This document shows, piece by piece, positions 1 to 8,483 of a stretch of 35,406 bases of DNA; the stretch's first letter is position 1; every line of letters begins with the position of its first letter. The notes under the pieces were generated by a model, which ran no database searches, was not told where the DNA came from, and worked only from the letters and a program-made list of their open reading frames with translations. The position numbers were made by a program, and so were the translations under genes. The stretch comes from Syntrophobacteraceae bacterium (GTDB lineage: Bacteria > Desulfobacterota > Syntrophobacteria > Syntrophobacterales > Syntrophobacteraceae). Location of the stretch: assembly GCA_003165235.1 (NCBI GenBank), contig PLSV01000180.1, forward strand, positions 1-35,406, read 5' to 3'.

Positions 1-19
1 CCTCCGGCTTGGCCGGAGG
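1..19. other. Perfect short hairpin at the left edge
   Basis: An 8-bp GC-rich stem (CCTCCGGC / GCCGGAGG) closes a 3-base loop. It resembles the stem of an intrinsic terminator, but no T-run follows on the plus strand, and the sequence that would follow on the minus strand lies outside the window. It may belong to whatever gene precedes the window. Confidence 0.5.
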
Positions 20-83
20 TATCTGACTTCCCTAATGCTACACACCCATTTTAACGGCTTTTCGGCTTGACTCTTTTGCCGCC

Positions 84-100
84 TTGGCATAAGTATTGCT
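84..100 (+). promoter_or_regulatory. Sigma-54 (-24/-12) promoter for the beta-helix gene
   Basis: The sequence TTGGCATAAGTATTGCT matches the RpoN consensus TGGCAC-N5-TTGCW. The invariant GG (86-87) and GC (98-99) are separated by exactly 10 bases. Transcription would start near 111, about 90 bases upstream of the start codon at 201. An upstream enhancer for an activator would lie left of about 80 or outside the window and was not identified. Sigma-54 control of exopolysaccharide and exported-protein genes is known in several proteobacterial lineages. Confidence 0.65.
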
Positions 101-101
101 T

Positions 102-124
102 AGGAATTGAGGAATTGACGAATT
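102..124. repeat. Degenerate word repeat, 'aattgagg' family
   Basis: Three tandem, slightly different copies of a word like GGAATTGA lie in the 5' untranslated region. The same word occurs at 29301-29330 and, in opposite orientation, around 31330-31350 and 33270-33495. Confidence 0.6.
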
Positions 125-142
125 AAATAGGACAGTGGTTTT

Positions 143-178
143 CCCATTCACCCATTCACCCATTCACCCACTCACCTA
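143..178. repeat. Degenerate word repeat, 'cattcacc' family
   Basis: Four tandem copies of an 8-base word CCATTCAC / CCACTCAC lie between the promoter and the Shine-Dalgarno of the beta-helix gene. The same family forms large arrays around the four-helix-bundle gene at 28177-28859. Confidence 0.75.
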
Positions 179-200
179 CGCTCTTAGCGAAGGAGAAACA

Positions 201-1820
201 ATGAGGAAAGTGTTAGTGTTGGCGATACTGATCATCCTGGCTTGGCCGCTTTCGGCGTGGGCGGGGGTTACCTACTATGTTTCGAATGCCAATCCCGTGG
301 GCAGTGATTCCAATAACGGAACCAGCACATCTACGCCCTGGCTCACCATCGCAAAGGTCAATAGTTCGAAGTTCAATCCAGGCGACTCCATCCTGTTCAA
401 TAGCGGCTGCACTTGGAGGGCATCTCTTGTAATTCCTTCATCCGGAAACTCAAGCTCCCAGATTACATTCGGCTCCTATGGCGCTGGAGCAAAACCTCAA
501 ATCTTTGGGTCTATTCAACTGGCTTCATGGACAAATGAGAGCGGAAATCTATGGTATGCTTCAGCATCTACGGCCCCCAACTGTATTTGGTTCATAGTAT
601 CCAATGGGGTCATCACCTGGGGAGTGGCAGAATCTGCTAAAGCCAGCGTCGCCGACGAGTATGAATTTTGGTACGATAAGGTCAATCTGCGGGTCTATGT
701 TTACGCAGCCACTAGCCCCGCAACGCGATATGCAAGTGTGGAATCTCCGGTGCAAAATTTTGTGATTAACAACAACAGCCAAAATTACATCACCATCCAG
801 AACCTGGAAGTTGCTTATGGAAACCAGTACAATATATGGGTCGGATACACCACGGGATGGAATGTCAACAATAATCGGATACATCATGTTGGCTTTTGGG
901 GACTAGTAGGAAATCCCGGCGACGGCATAAATGCCAAGACCGGTGTTGTGTATTTTGGCTACAACACAATACATAATTGTGGCATACATGGTATATGCGT
1001 TAATGTAGATAACAGTCATACGTTCACGAACGGTATAATTGAACACAACACTATGTATAATAATTACCATAGCAACATGGATATAGACAATCCTTCGGGA
1101 GCTTCCTTTGGTTCTCTAACCATCAGATACAACACCATCTATGAGGACGGCACGTTTAATATATCATTTTATGCTGGTGGACTCTATATAGACGGCAACG
1201 GCAGCACTCCCGAAAACGGTATACAGATATATAACAATATCTTTTATAATATGGCTGGAACCCCTATAGTGATTGAAGGTAATGTGGCGTCTCCTGTGAT
1301 TTATAACAATACAATGTATGGCAATTTTCCAGGGGCCACTGAAAATCCCTCGGGGATAAGTGTGATTTCGGCGTCAGGCTACAGTCCTAGCGGAGTTGTG
1401 ATCAAAAACAATCTTTGTCAAGACCCTGTTTTCGCCTGCTGGTACATCAACGACTTGAGCTATATTGCCGCCTTCGATTATAACCTGGCGTACCAAAGCA
1501 GTGCGAAGGGGACGCATTATGCTTATATAGCGGGCAAGTCATACAACTTGGCTAACTTTGCCGCTTACAAAGCGGCATTGGGTGGCACATTTGAGCAACA
1601 TGCTGTGTGGGCTAATCCTCTCTTTACAAACGATTCAAGACTGCTTGATACGCCCTCTGACTTCACCCTCAAATCTGGGTCACCCGCAATCAATGCAGGC
1701 GTGAATGTGGGGCTGACGATCGACTACGCAGGCAGTCCGGTCCAGAGCGTTCCCGACATCGGGGCCTATGAATTTGTGGCTCCAATCACATCACCCACAG
1801 GTCTTCGATTAAGCCAATGA
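201..1820 (+). CDS. Secreted right-handed parallel beta-helix protein
   Basis: The product has 539 residues. The start at 201 is chosen because AAGGAG sits six bases upstream and a classical signal peptide (about residues 1-21, cleavage after AWA) begins there; an upstream in-frame ATG at 135 would read through the word repeat. The middle, roughly residues 190-450, is rich in Asn, Ile and Tyr with short recurring patterns such as YNTIHN, HNTMYNN and YNNIFYN, the signature of right-handed parallel beta-helix (PbH1) rungs. Near the end (about residue 518) is PDIGAYEF, a common closing motif of secreted beta-helix proteins. Such folds are found in polysaccharide lyases, epimerases and surface adhesins. 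A role in modifying or binding the polysaccharide made by the convergent locus is an inference from position. No catalytic residues can be assigned. Confidence 0.85.
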   Translation: MRKVLVLAILIILAWPLSAWAGVTYYVSNANPVGSDSNNGTSTSTPWLTIAKVNSSKFNPGDSILFNSGCTWRASLVIPSSGNSSSQITFGSYGAGAKPQIFGSIQLASWTNESGNLWYASASTAPNCIWFIVSNGVITWGVAESAKASVADEYEFWYDKVNLRVYVYAATSPATRYASVESPVQNFVINNNSQNYITIQNLEVAYGNQYNIWVGYTTGWNVNNNRIHHVGFWGLVGNPGDGINAKTGVVYFGYNTIHNCGIHGICVNVDNSHTFTNGIIEHNTMYNNYHSNMDIDNPSGASFGSLTIRYNTIYEDGTFNISFYAGGLYIDGNGSTPENGIQIYNNIFYNMAGTPIVIEGNVASPVIYNNTMYGNFPGATENPSGISVISASGYSPSGVVIKNNLCQDPVFACWYINDLSYIAAFDYNLAYQSSAKGTHYAYIAGKSYNLANFAAYKAALGGTFEQHAVWANPLFTNDSRLLDTPSDFTLKSGSPAINAGVNVGLTIDYAGSPVQSVPDIGAYEFVAPITSPTGLRLSQ

Positions 1821-1971
1821 TTGGGTCTTTTAAGCCTATTGAATAGTCCTGACATTTCGCAGCGTATGGCACGCCCTGGAAAAAGACCAGAACCAGCTTG
1901 CGGCAAGCAGGATAGCTGAATACAGCAGTTTTCTATCCAACTTCATCGGCCCGTTTGTGGCCCGTTTCATA

Positions 1972-2835
1972 TTATGGCTTGTGGTTGCTAAAATGCTCGA
2001 CAAGCTCTTTAGTCTGCTTTATGTGATCGTAACTCGAAGCCCCGAACAAGATAGAGCGGATGTTGGAAAACCGGCAGACGTATTCGATAGCTTCGCTTGG
2101 TTTCAGTGCTCCGGCGGCGAGTACCTGCATGGCAATGGGCCTGAATTCTCTTTCAGTCAAAGCCCTTTCATAAGCTTTTACGTCCGACATCCTGAACCCA
2201 ATTTTGTTGATTGATGAACACACAATCGGGTTCCGGATGCCGCATCCTTGCAACGTATCGAGGAGCAGAGGCATGTTCATGGTTATAAATCCAACCTCAG
2301 CAGAATACTTTTCCCGAACATATTCAGAAAAAGCGACGAAGAATTCATTCATTTGCAGGCCGAGAATGAGGTCGGTTACAACATTCTGGAGAAACACAAC
2401 AGGGGTTTGAATACCTTCAAACAATCTCATTTCCGCATCGACCAGCAGCTTCATCATTGAAATGCAATCGAATTGAGCCAGCATTATTCCACCCTTGACA
2501 ACGGCCCCGATCAGGCTTCCAGGCATGAACTGCTTTATTGTCTCAATGGCGCCGAGTTCCGTGTACATATTCGCGTACTTGTGCGCGTAGGGCATGCACG
2601 GGTAGATTTTGAAATCGGAATATCGTTCAGGGTTGGACCGGACGTGGCTGCAAATCTCTCTGATTCGATCGTGGGTGGTGCACATGAAGGTCTTGATATT
2701 AAGATCGTAGGCGCTGTCTATGACTTTTATGATATTAGCAGTATCGCTGAAACGAATGAATTGAGAACGCGCCTTCTCTTCCGAGAGATGGTTGATGCCA
2801 AAGAATTGATTATCACCAAATAAAATTCGATCCAT
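1972..2835 (-). CDS. Aldo/keto-reductase-like TIM-barrel protein
   Basis: The product has 287 residues, starting at ATG 2835; a GTG two codons earlier is also possible. It begins MDRILFGDNQFFGINHL and ends with LFGASSYDHIKQTKELVE, a pattern like the last strand and helix of aldo/keto-reductase barrels, where the phosphate of NADPH is bound. I do not see the classical catalytic tetrad clearly, so reductase activity is uncertain. It is the last gene of the polysaccharide locus, separated from the upstream oxidoreductase gene by a word-repeat element. A link to nucleotide-sugar chemistry together with the Gfo/Idh neighbour is inferred only from context. The call could be wrong in detail, but the gene is clearly coding. 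Confidence 0.7.
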   Translation of the reverse strand: MDRILFGDNQFFGINHLSEEKARSQFIRFSDTANIIKVIDSAYDLNIKTFMCTTHDRIREICSHVRSNPERYSDFKIYPCMPYAHKYANMYTELGAIETIKQFMPGSLIGAVVKGGIMLAQFDCISMMKLLVDAEMRLFEGIQTPVVFLQNVVTDLILGLQMNEFFVAFSEYVREKYSAEVGFITMNMPLLLDTLQGCGIRNPIVCSSINKIGFRMSDVKAYERALTEREFRPIAMQVLAAGALKPSEAIEYVCRFSNIRSILFGASSYDHIKQTKELVEHFSNHKP

Positions 2836-2855
2836 TTCCACTACCCCATTTAAAA

Positions 2856-2998
2856 GGACAGTGAACAGTGAGCGGTGAGCAGAAAAAGCGAGGAGAGGAC
2901 TGCTAACTGTTCTCAGTTCACTCTAACCCCTTCCCGCGTCACCCTGTTTTTCTCACAGATCCCTGCTCACCATTCACTGATCACTGTCACTATTCAGT
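2856..2998. repeat. Word-repeat element ('cagtgagcag' family) with inverted ends
   Basis: This element fills the whole gap between the two flanking genes. Its left arm (2866-2882, CAGTGAGCGGTGAGCAG) is complementary to its right arm (2963-2979) at 15 of 17 positions. Further degenerate copies continue to 2998. The same words bound the 213-bp insert at 31632-31844. Confidence 0.7.
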
Positions 2999-3004
2999 GC
3001 TGGT

Positions 3005-4102
3005 TCAGAGCCTCAATAGTCTTCTCAGCCAAAATTTGGTGCGCCGTTTCTTTGTTAGCTGGCGGGTGCTATCGGGACCGGTGCCCTCGGCTAATGAATC
3101 CTGCAGCAAAAGGTCGATAACTTTGTTTGTAACGAGCGCGCTGGCAAAGGAGTTTATATTGCCGTTTGCCTGGGCTTCTTTGACTCTTTTGATGAAGTAG
3201 TCGACCTGTGCGGAGTATTCCTCACCTCTCAAATAGAACTGAACAGGCTCAGTCAAGTCGGTTATGTACCGAATATTCCAACCCTGTTTCAAATTGAGCT
3301 CGGGAAAATCCTTTCTTAGATATATCTTGAGCTCCTGAGCATCCGCGATGAGCTTGCCTTCCTTACCCCAAACGGTTATCTGGGTCGTCATTTTTCGGTA
3401 GGTCTCTTCACTCCAGTTGATCGAGAGCTGGCCGCTCAATCCGTTGTCGAACATTAGCGTAGAGTATACGGCATCATCGACGCTGCTCGAGAATATCTCC
3501 TTTATCGTTGTGCCTTTGACCCTGGTCGGTTCGCCGAAATAATAGCCAATCAGGTCGATAACATGGGATGCATAGTCGTAAAGGCAGCCGCCACCCTCTG
3601 TCTTTTTCGAGCGCCAGGTTTCCCCTTTTGCCCTAAGGACAACCGGGCCATAAGCTTCCCCGAGAAAATGATATACTTCCCCGAGCACTCCTTCAGACAG
3701 AAGCCGTCTTGCCTCGCGAAACGTGCCGATAAATCTGTTATGAAACCCGACCTGGTTGACGACCCCTGCAGCTTCCGCCTTCGACGCCAGCTCGATGGCC
3801 TCCTGAGAAGCAACGCAAAGGGGTTTTTCGACGAAGAGGTGTACCCCACGCTCTATGGCATACATCGCCGCCTCGGTGTGAAACCTTGTTGGGGTAGCAA
3901 TAAAAACACAATCCGGATTGCAAGTGTCGATCATTTCCTTGAAATCGGTGAAGCATTTAAACGGAGAATATTTCTTCAGGGGGATCAGATTAAAGCTGGA
4001 CGTGTCACATACCCCACACAAATCGACATCAGGATGAGCCCCCAAAATCGAACAATGAGAGATGCCCATTTTCCCAAGGCCAATGAGACCTGCTTTAACC
4101 AT
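3005..4102 (-). CDS. Gfo/Idh/MocA-family NAD(P)-dependent oxidoreductase, 3' frameshift
   Basis: The product has 365 residues. The N-terminal Rossmann fold shows GLIGLGKMG (residues 5-13), followed by the family hallmark EKP (92-94) and GGGCLYDYASHVID (170-183), which carries the expected active-site His180. The start ATG has AAGGAA eight bases upstream. In polysaccharide loci these enzymes oxidise or reduce UDP-sugars, for example at the C3 position. The C-terminal tail looks wrong: the present frame ends in basic residues at 3005. Adding one base to the CCC run at 3064-3066 (read on the minus strand) instead gives a natural helix ending QILAEKTIEALNQH, with a stop at 2994-2996. This is either a genuine late frameshift or a sequencing error. 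The loss affects only about 20 residues, so activity may be retained. Confidence 0.88.
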   Translation of the reverse strand: MVKAGLIGLGKMGISHCSILGAHPDVDLCGVCDTSSFNLIPLKKYSPFKCFTDFKEMIDTCNPDCVFIATPTRFHTEAAMYAIERGVHLFVEKPLCVASQEAIELASKAEAAGVVNQVGFHNRFIGTFREARRLLSEGVLGEVYHFLGEAYGPVVLRAKGETWRSKKTEGGGCLYDYASHVIDLIGYYFGEPTRVKGTTIKEIFSSSVDDAVYSTLMFDNGLSGQLSINWSEETYRKMTTQITVWGKEGKLIADAQELKIYLRKDFPELNLKQGWNIRYITDLTEPVQFYLRGEEYSAQVDYFIKRVKEAQANGNINSFASALVTNKVIDLLLQDSLAEGTGPDSTRQLTKKRRTKFWLRRLLRL

Positions 4103-4196
4103 CAGTAGAGTTCCTTATTCAATTCGTGGGACGGCTCTCGCCCTTGAGGCCAGTTTTCACTCATGCGGTCCGGCAGCCGGGCAGTCAATCTGGAAT

Positions 4197-5291
4197 TTAC
4201 GAACTGCTTTTGAGCAGGGTTTCCCAGATCCTTTCAGACGCCCTGCCGTCCCATTTTGGAGGCACTGAATTGACCTTTGGCCTCGAGATAGATTGTTGGT
4301 ATGCTTCCCAAATCGAGCCTTTAGTGGTCCCACCGAGCATATTTGTACCCATTTCGATAGTGATCGGGCGTTCGGTATTTTCCCGCAATGTTATGCAAGG
4401 TACCCTCAAGGCGGTAGTTTCCTCCTGGAGGCCGCCGCTGTCCGTCATGACCATGAAGGCGTCCTTCCACAGGTACAGTGCTTCTTTGAAGCTCAACGGC
4501 GGAAGTTGGATGATGTTGGGTGAGAGAGGCACTTGAAACTGATCGAGGCGTCGCTTTGTCCTGGGGTGGATCGGAAAGAGTATACGGTGTTCCTCTCCAA
4601 TCTTGTTTAGTGCATCGGCAATCTCAAGGAGCTTTTCCGGTTGATCCACGTTGGACGGGCGATGCAGGGTGAGAAAGATATAAGCGCCGCTTTCGGCCTT
4701 GAGAGTCGACGCGGCGGCCTTCGGTTCATGGCGGTTTTCGAGATTCTTCAGTTGATGAAGCAGGTTATCGATCATCACATGGCCGACAAAGTGAATGCGA
4801 TCTTTCGGCTTGCCCTCTCGTATCAGGTTGTCAACCCCACTCTGCTCGGTAACGAAGAAGCAGTCTGTAATGGAGTCCGTGACGATGCGATTGATTTCCT
4901 CTGGCATGGTCAGATCGAAACTCCTTAGACCGGCTTCCACATGTGCAACCTTGATCAGGAGCTTCTTTGCCACGATGCTGCAGGCCAGTGTAGAATTAAC
5001 ATCGCCAACCACCATCACTAAATCGGGTTTTTCCTTTTCACAGACTTCTTCAAAAGCAATCATGATCTTTGCAGTCTGGACCGCGTGAGATCCGGAACCG
5101 GCATCGAGGAAAAAATCGGGCCTGGGGATCTCCAGGTCCTCGAAAAATGTCTGCGACATTTCATAGTCATAATGCTGGCCTGTATGGACGAGCTTACAAT
5201 CAACGCAGTTGTGCTTCACTGCCTCCCGGTAAATGGGGGCGATCTTCATGAAATTGGGTCTCGCCCCGGCGACCAGCAGTACATTTAACAT
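4197..5291 (-). CDS. wecB: UDP-N-acetylglucosamine 2-epimerase (non-hydrolysing)
   Basis: The product has 364 residues, of normal full length. It interconverts UDP-GlcNAc and UDP-ManNAc in the cytoplasm. Residues expected for the family are present: GARPNFMK at 9-16, Asp97 (GDVNS), Glu119 (HVEAG), Glu131 (MPEEINR), His210 (LHRPSN) and the substrate-binding DSGGLQEE. The ATG at 5291 overlaps the stop of the upstream DUF354 fragment by seven bases, so the two were once translationally coupled. A GTG two codons upstream is less likely. No UDP-ManNAc dehydrogenase (WecC) is seen in the window; the Gfo/Idh enzyme downstream may act on the product instead. This is the only complete epimerase here; a C-terminal half of a second one survives at 9983-10435. 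Confidence 0.93.
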   Translation of the reverse strand: MLNVLLVAGARPNFMKIAPIYREAVKHNCVDCKLVHTGQHYDYEMSQTFFEDLEIPRPDFFLDAGSGSHAVQTAKIMIAFEEVCEKEKPDLVMVVGDVNSTLACSIVAKKLLIKVAHVEAGLRSFDLTMPEEINRIVTDSITDCFFVTEQSGVDNLIREGKPKDRIHFVGHVMIDNLLHQLKNLENRHEPKAAASTLKAESGAYIFLTLHRPSNVDQPEKLLEIADALNKIGEEHRILFPIHPRTKRRLDQFQVPLSPNIIQLPPLSFKEALYLWKDAFMVMTDSGGLQEETTALRVPCITLRENTERPITIEMGTNMLGGTTKGSIWEAYQQSISRPKVNSVPPKWDGRASERIWETLLKSSS

Positions 5292-5703
5292 CTGCACCCA
5301 CCATTTGAGCTGAGACCGTCTTGCAAATGTCGGCCCTGAGCACTTGAAAGGATAGTATTTATTACAAGATCGTAAGCCCGTTTTCCGCTACGCAGTGACT
5401 CGGAGTCGGCACTCCTTTTCCGGCTGTTCTCGAGGAAATGGGTGACAAACTCTGCGTTTGAGTTCTTGATATGGGCCATAGCGCCCTTTGCAATGAGATA
5501 CCTGTCAACATCCAAGAGTTCGTCCTGGTAGATAGAAATGGTTGGAACGCCAAGCACGACCGCTTCGCGGGTCATGGTCCCTCCCGCTCCGATGAACAGG
5601 TTGCAATTCTCCATGACCTCCGCCAGACCCATAGGCTTCTCGGGCACGTAAATCCCGGCGAATTTAGGCTGCCAATAGTAGGATTTCTGTGCATATATCG
5701 TCG
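5285..5703 (-). pseudogene. 3' fragment of a DUF354 gene (module copy A)
   Basis: About 135 codons are clearly homologous, at DNA and protein level, to the last 40 percent of the complete DUF354 gene at 7413-8483. They share GAGGTMTREA, VPTISIYQDELLDVDRYLIA and the end SSNGGC. The first 60 percent is missing and is replaced near 5700 by part of an acetyltransferase gene in another frame. The downstream overlap with wecB is intact, so this copy shows the original gene order DUF354-wecB. A short protein could still start at 5707, but it would lack the N-terminal domain and is unlikely to be functional. Confidence 0.85.
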
Positions 5704-5966
5704 CCAATCGATATGGGTTTAAAGGGCTGGTATCCCTGTTGTGTCATTGGGACATCGGTTGTAGTAAATTCGTAATTATCAGTAACAATCAGTATATCGC
5801 CTCCAATCGTCCTATCCTTGGCTATAATCGTATATTTATAAATCATGGAATTTCTGCCTACACCTGAGTAGCCGCCAATCGAAATAGCATCTACTTTCCC
5901 AAAGTACACACCTATTTCAATGTTGACGCCTATGCCACGACTAAGTAAAAGTAGTTTGAAATCCAT
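5700..5966 (-). pseudogene. Truncated hexapeptide-repeat acetyltransferase
   Basis: Reading from ATG 5966 gives about 88 codons resembling the middle of LbH-type O-acetyltransferases (maltose/galactoside acetyltransferase style): VNIEIGVYFG, ISIGGYSGVG and then NYEFTTTDVPMTQQGY, which matches the usual 'NHEF...PM..QG' segment, and ISIGDD. The next family element, normally VWIG with the final left-handed coils, is absent because the frame runs into DUF354 sequence. The N-terminal helix is also missing. It would have acetylated a sugar hydroxyl or amine using acetyl-CoA. Confident as a remnant, not as a working gene. Confidence 0.75.
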
Positions 5967-6161
5967 TGCATCAATTTCTTACATAGCGTTCCACCTCGTT
6001 CAGTTGACGTATACAGATATCTAACTAATAAATAATACACAAATAATTAGGCTATCCTTTTTATTTTTGCCTTCTTATGATTTATATAATTCTGTACCTG
6101 ATGTGTATAAAATAAAAGATAGAAAGCCTCAAATTTATATTAGCTATTCAACTTGAGACGA
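5967..6161. other. AT-rich intergenic spacer
   Basis: This stretch is markedly AT-rich compared with its surroundings, and I recognise no gene or repeat in it. It follows the stop of the methyltransferase and precedes the acetyltransferase remnant, so it may mark another recombination joint. Confidence 0.4.
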
Positions 6162-7049
6162 CTATGGTTTCCGGCAATAGAAACGGATCATATCCCTCAT
6201 ATGTAAATATATATGGAGACTATTACTATTAAGATTACGGGCATCTGTCACTCTTTGTAGTGCTCGCTGGACAGTGACGCTTTTCAACATCACTCCCACA
6301 TTCCATATTAGTCTCCCCAAGGAAAGAGTGCGCCCAACCTTCCTCCATTCGAGGATCTCGAAACCAGTTCTCTCAAGCAACTTCGAAAGAGTTTTCGCAG
6401 TATAGAAGAAGATGTGGCCGTCGCAACTGACGCTGCGCTCTCGTCGACCGAGCAATCTAAAAATTAGAGAGTCGTACGTCGGAGTCTCAACGACGAAAAC
6501 TCCACCATGCTTGAGCAATCGCAGCGCAACTTTAACAGTTGACGACGGATCGTCTAAATGCTCAATCACGTGGAGGAATGTCACGACATCAAAGCTGTCA
6601 TGGTAATTGGCGTTATCCAAGGATTCCAAGGATGAGTTCAGAATCCTCAGCCCGAACCTGTGACGCGCGAACCTCACTGCACGCGAGTCAAGTTCTACGC
6701 CCACAACATCCCATCCCTGGCTCTTCAAATAATAAAGAAAAGTCCCAACGTAACATCCGACATCCAAAATACGCCCCTTAGAGCAAATATGTTTTTGAAG
6801 TTCAACCGGGATCCTTCGGTAGTCTGACAGCTTGTCTAAGGACTGAAGGATACTGGCATCGTCCTCCTTCATGGGTGCTTGCTGGCTAAGGTTGACATAG
6901 ATATCGGAGTTTAGCTCATGGACAGGGAAGGCATACATCAATCCGCACTTTTCACATTTCACGATCTGATGAACCTGCGCAACGAACTCCTTGAAAATGA
7001 CGCTGTATGCGGATGAGCCGCATAGATTACAGGTGGGAAGATCAGGCAT
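6162..7049 (-). CDS. Class I SAM-dependent methyltransferase with N-terminal zinc ribbon
   Basis: The product has 295 residues. Two CxxC pairs (Cys7/10 and Cys32/35) form a zinc ribbon, as in the methyltransferase families that act on nucleotide-linked sugars. SAM motif I is ILDVGCYVGTFL (94-105), the acidic ribose-binding turn is around VGVELD (117-121), and the post-motif HVIEHLDDP (160-168) is typical of Methyltransf_23. The ATG is preceded by AAGGAG at a good distance. The likely role is O- or C-methylation of a sugar residue or its lipid-linked intermediate in the cytoplasm. Its immediate neighbours on both sides are gene remnants, so its original operon partners are unclear. Confidence 0.85.
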   Translation of the reverse strand: MPDLPTCNLCGSSAYSVIFKEFVAQVHQIVKCEKCGLMYAFPVHELNSDIYVNLSQQAPMKEDDASILQSLDKLSDYRRIPVELQKHICSKGRILDVGCYVGTFLYYLKSQGWDVVGVELDSRAVRFARHRFGLRILNSSLESLDNANYHDSFDVVTFLHVIEHLDDPSSTVKVALRLLKHGGVFVVETPTYDSLIFRLLGRRERSVSCDGHIFFYTAKTLSKLLERTGFEILEWRKVGRTLSLGRLIWNVGVMLKSVTVQRALQRVTDARNLNSNSLHIYLHMRDMIRFYCRKP

Positions 7050-7221
7050 GGATCACTCCTTGCCCAATCATGATCCGAAAGTTGCCTTTGGGACACAGTC
7101 TGATAGGGTCATGGTTTCGTCCCTGGTTCGAACGTTGACAACGAGACAAGACCGAGCGTTGAAGATCAGAAGCTCCCTTGGCCTGATGTCGGATCAATTC
7201 CATGGTTTCGGCAATTTCCCT

Positions 7222-7416
7222 TTATGAGGATTGAAATGCGTTACGTAATTCCAAGTTTACTGTCAACACACGGATGTAATCTGCGAGCACTTGGGGGTCT
7301 TTGCTATCTGTGATGAATCCCATCTTTCCCTGTTGAAAAAAATCCTTTATGCCGCCAATAAGTCTGGTAATAACCGAAAGGCCGAACGCCATCGCCTCCA
7401 GCAGTACATTTATCAT
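7222..7416 (-). pseudogene. C-terminal remnant of a GT4 glycosyltransferase joined to the wecB start
   Basis: The 64-codon frame begins MINVLLEAMAFGLSVIT and continues GGIKDFFQQGKMGFIT, which is the donor-binding segment of family-4 glycosyltransferases (normally 'PNVLLEAMAxGxPVI..GGI.D...G..G'). Its first codons and the overlap with the upstream DUF354 stop are those of wecB. The start of wecB at 5291 shares the string TAAATGTACTGCTGG with this site, after which the two diverge. The joint therefore lies in the shared NVLL codons. There is no N-terminal domain, so this cannot be an active transferase. Confidence 0.8.
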
Positions 7417-8483
7417 CTACACCCACCATTTGAACTGCGCCCCCCTTGCCAATGCCGGCCCTGAGGGCTTGAAAGGATAGTATTTATTACAAGATCGTAA
7501 GCCAGTTTTCCCTTACGGAGTAACTCGGGGTCTGCACTCCTTTTTCGACTGTTCTCGAGGAAATGGGTGACGAACTCTGTATTCGGGTTCTTCATATGGA
7601 CCATGGCGCCCTTTGCAATGAGATACCTGTCAACATCCAAGAGTTCGTCCTGGTAGATAGAAATAGTAGGGACGCCAAGCACTGCAGCTTCGCGGGTCAT
7701 GGTTCCTCCCGCTCCAATGAACAGGTCACATCTGCCCATTATCTCTGCCAAACCTATGGGTTTCTCCGGTACATGAATTCCAATGAACTTGGGTTTTCGA
7801 TAATGCGACTCCTGGGCCTTGCTTCGAGGCAACACCACCAGGTTGAACCTATCTCTGAGACCAATGAGCAGGTCGTCCATGAAATTCAAGCCGCCTTTAT
7901 AATATTGAGCCGTCAAGGGCTCTGGCCGGACAAAGATGGTCTGCTTGCCGTACAGCTTTGGAACAAGATTGGCGTTGCACATTGTTGGCCTATGATGCCA
8001 GAGATATATACCTTCCTTGACGCCAGGGTAGGCGGTGATCCTTTCCGGATTGGCCCACTGCCTGGCAACCTTGCTCTGGTCTAAGAACTCTGGGACAAGA
8101 ATTCTGTGGGCGAACAAGAAGGCAATCCTGTTACCCTCCGCATGCTCGTTATCGTTCATATATATGGTCCGAATTCCAAGTAGGCGTGCAACCAAGGGAG
8201 CATAAAAGGAGCTGTGTGAAATACCGACATCGATCTGGCGGCCTTTCAGAAAATGACATAGTTGAGCTGTCTGGACGCCGAACCCAGCGAGTTTATTGGC
8301 CGTGTGTCGCCCGTAGTGCCTGCCAACGACGTGGTAAGTGAAGCCGGTCTGTTGTAGAAGTTCAATTGTATTGGCTAGGGGACGGCAGGTCAGAAGAACC
8401 GAGTTCTCTTTTTGAAGTTCTCTGATCATCCCTGCAAAGAAGTTGACATGAGGTGAGTTTGAGAGATCAATCCATATTTTCAT
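7413..8483 (-). CDS. DUF354-family protein, glycosyltransferase-like (complete copy)
   Basis: The product has 356 residues. It opens with MKIWIDLSNSPHVNFF and carries DNEHAEGN (111-118), FVRPEPL (184-190) and GAGGTMTREA (257-266), all typical of DUF354 proteins. Their fold resembles the GT-B/UDP-GlcNAc 2-epimerase class, and they commonly sit beside wecB in archaeal and bacterial surface-glycan loci. The function is not established; a role as a glycosyltransferase or in nucleotide-sugar handling is inferred. This is the only complete copy of three in the window. The Shine-Dalgarno is weak. The stop overlaps the start of the GT4/wecB chimera downstream. Confidence 0.82.
   Translation of the reverse strand: MKIWIDLSNSPHVNFFAGMIRELQKENSVLLTCRPLANTIELLQQTGFTYHVVGRHYGRHTANKLAGFGVQTAQLCHFLKGRQIDVGISHSSFYAPLVARLLGIRTIYMNDNEHAEGNRIAFLFAHRILVPEFLDQSKVARQWANPERITAYPGVKEGIYLWHHRPTMCNANLVPKLYGKQTIFVRPEPLTAQYYKGGLNFMDDLLIGLRDRFNLVVLPRSKAQESHYRKPKFIGIHVPEKPIGLAEIMGRCDLFIGAGGTMTREAAVLGVPTISIYQDELLDVDRYLIAKGAMVHMKNPNTEFVTHFLENSRKRSADPELLRKGKLAYDLVINTILSSPQGRHWQGGRSSNGGCR

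Noticed and set aside
1-19. An intrinsic terminator at the left edge
   Set aside because: The stem is perfect, but no T-run follows on the visible strand; kept only as a hairpin.
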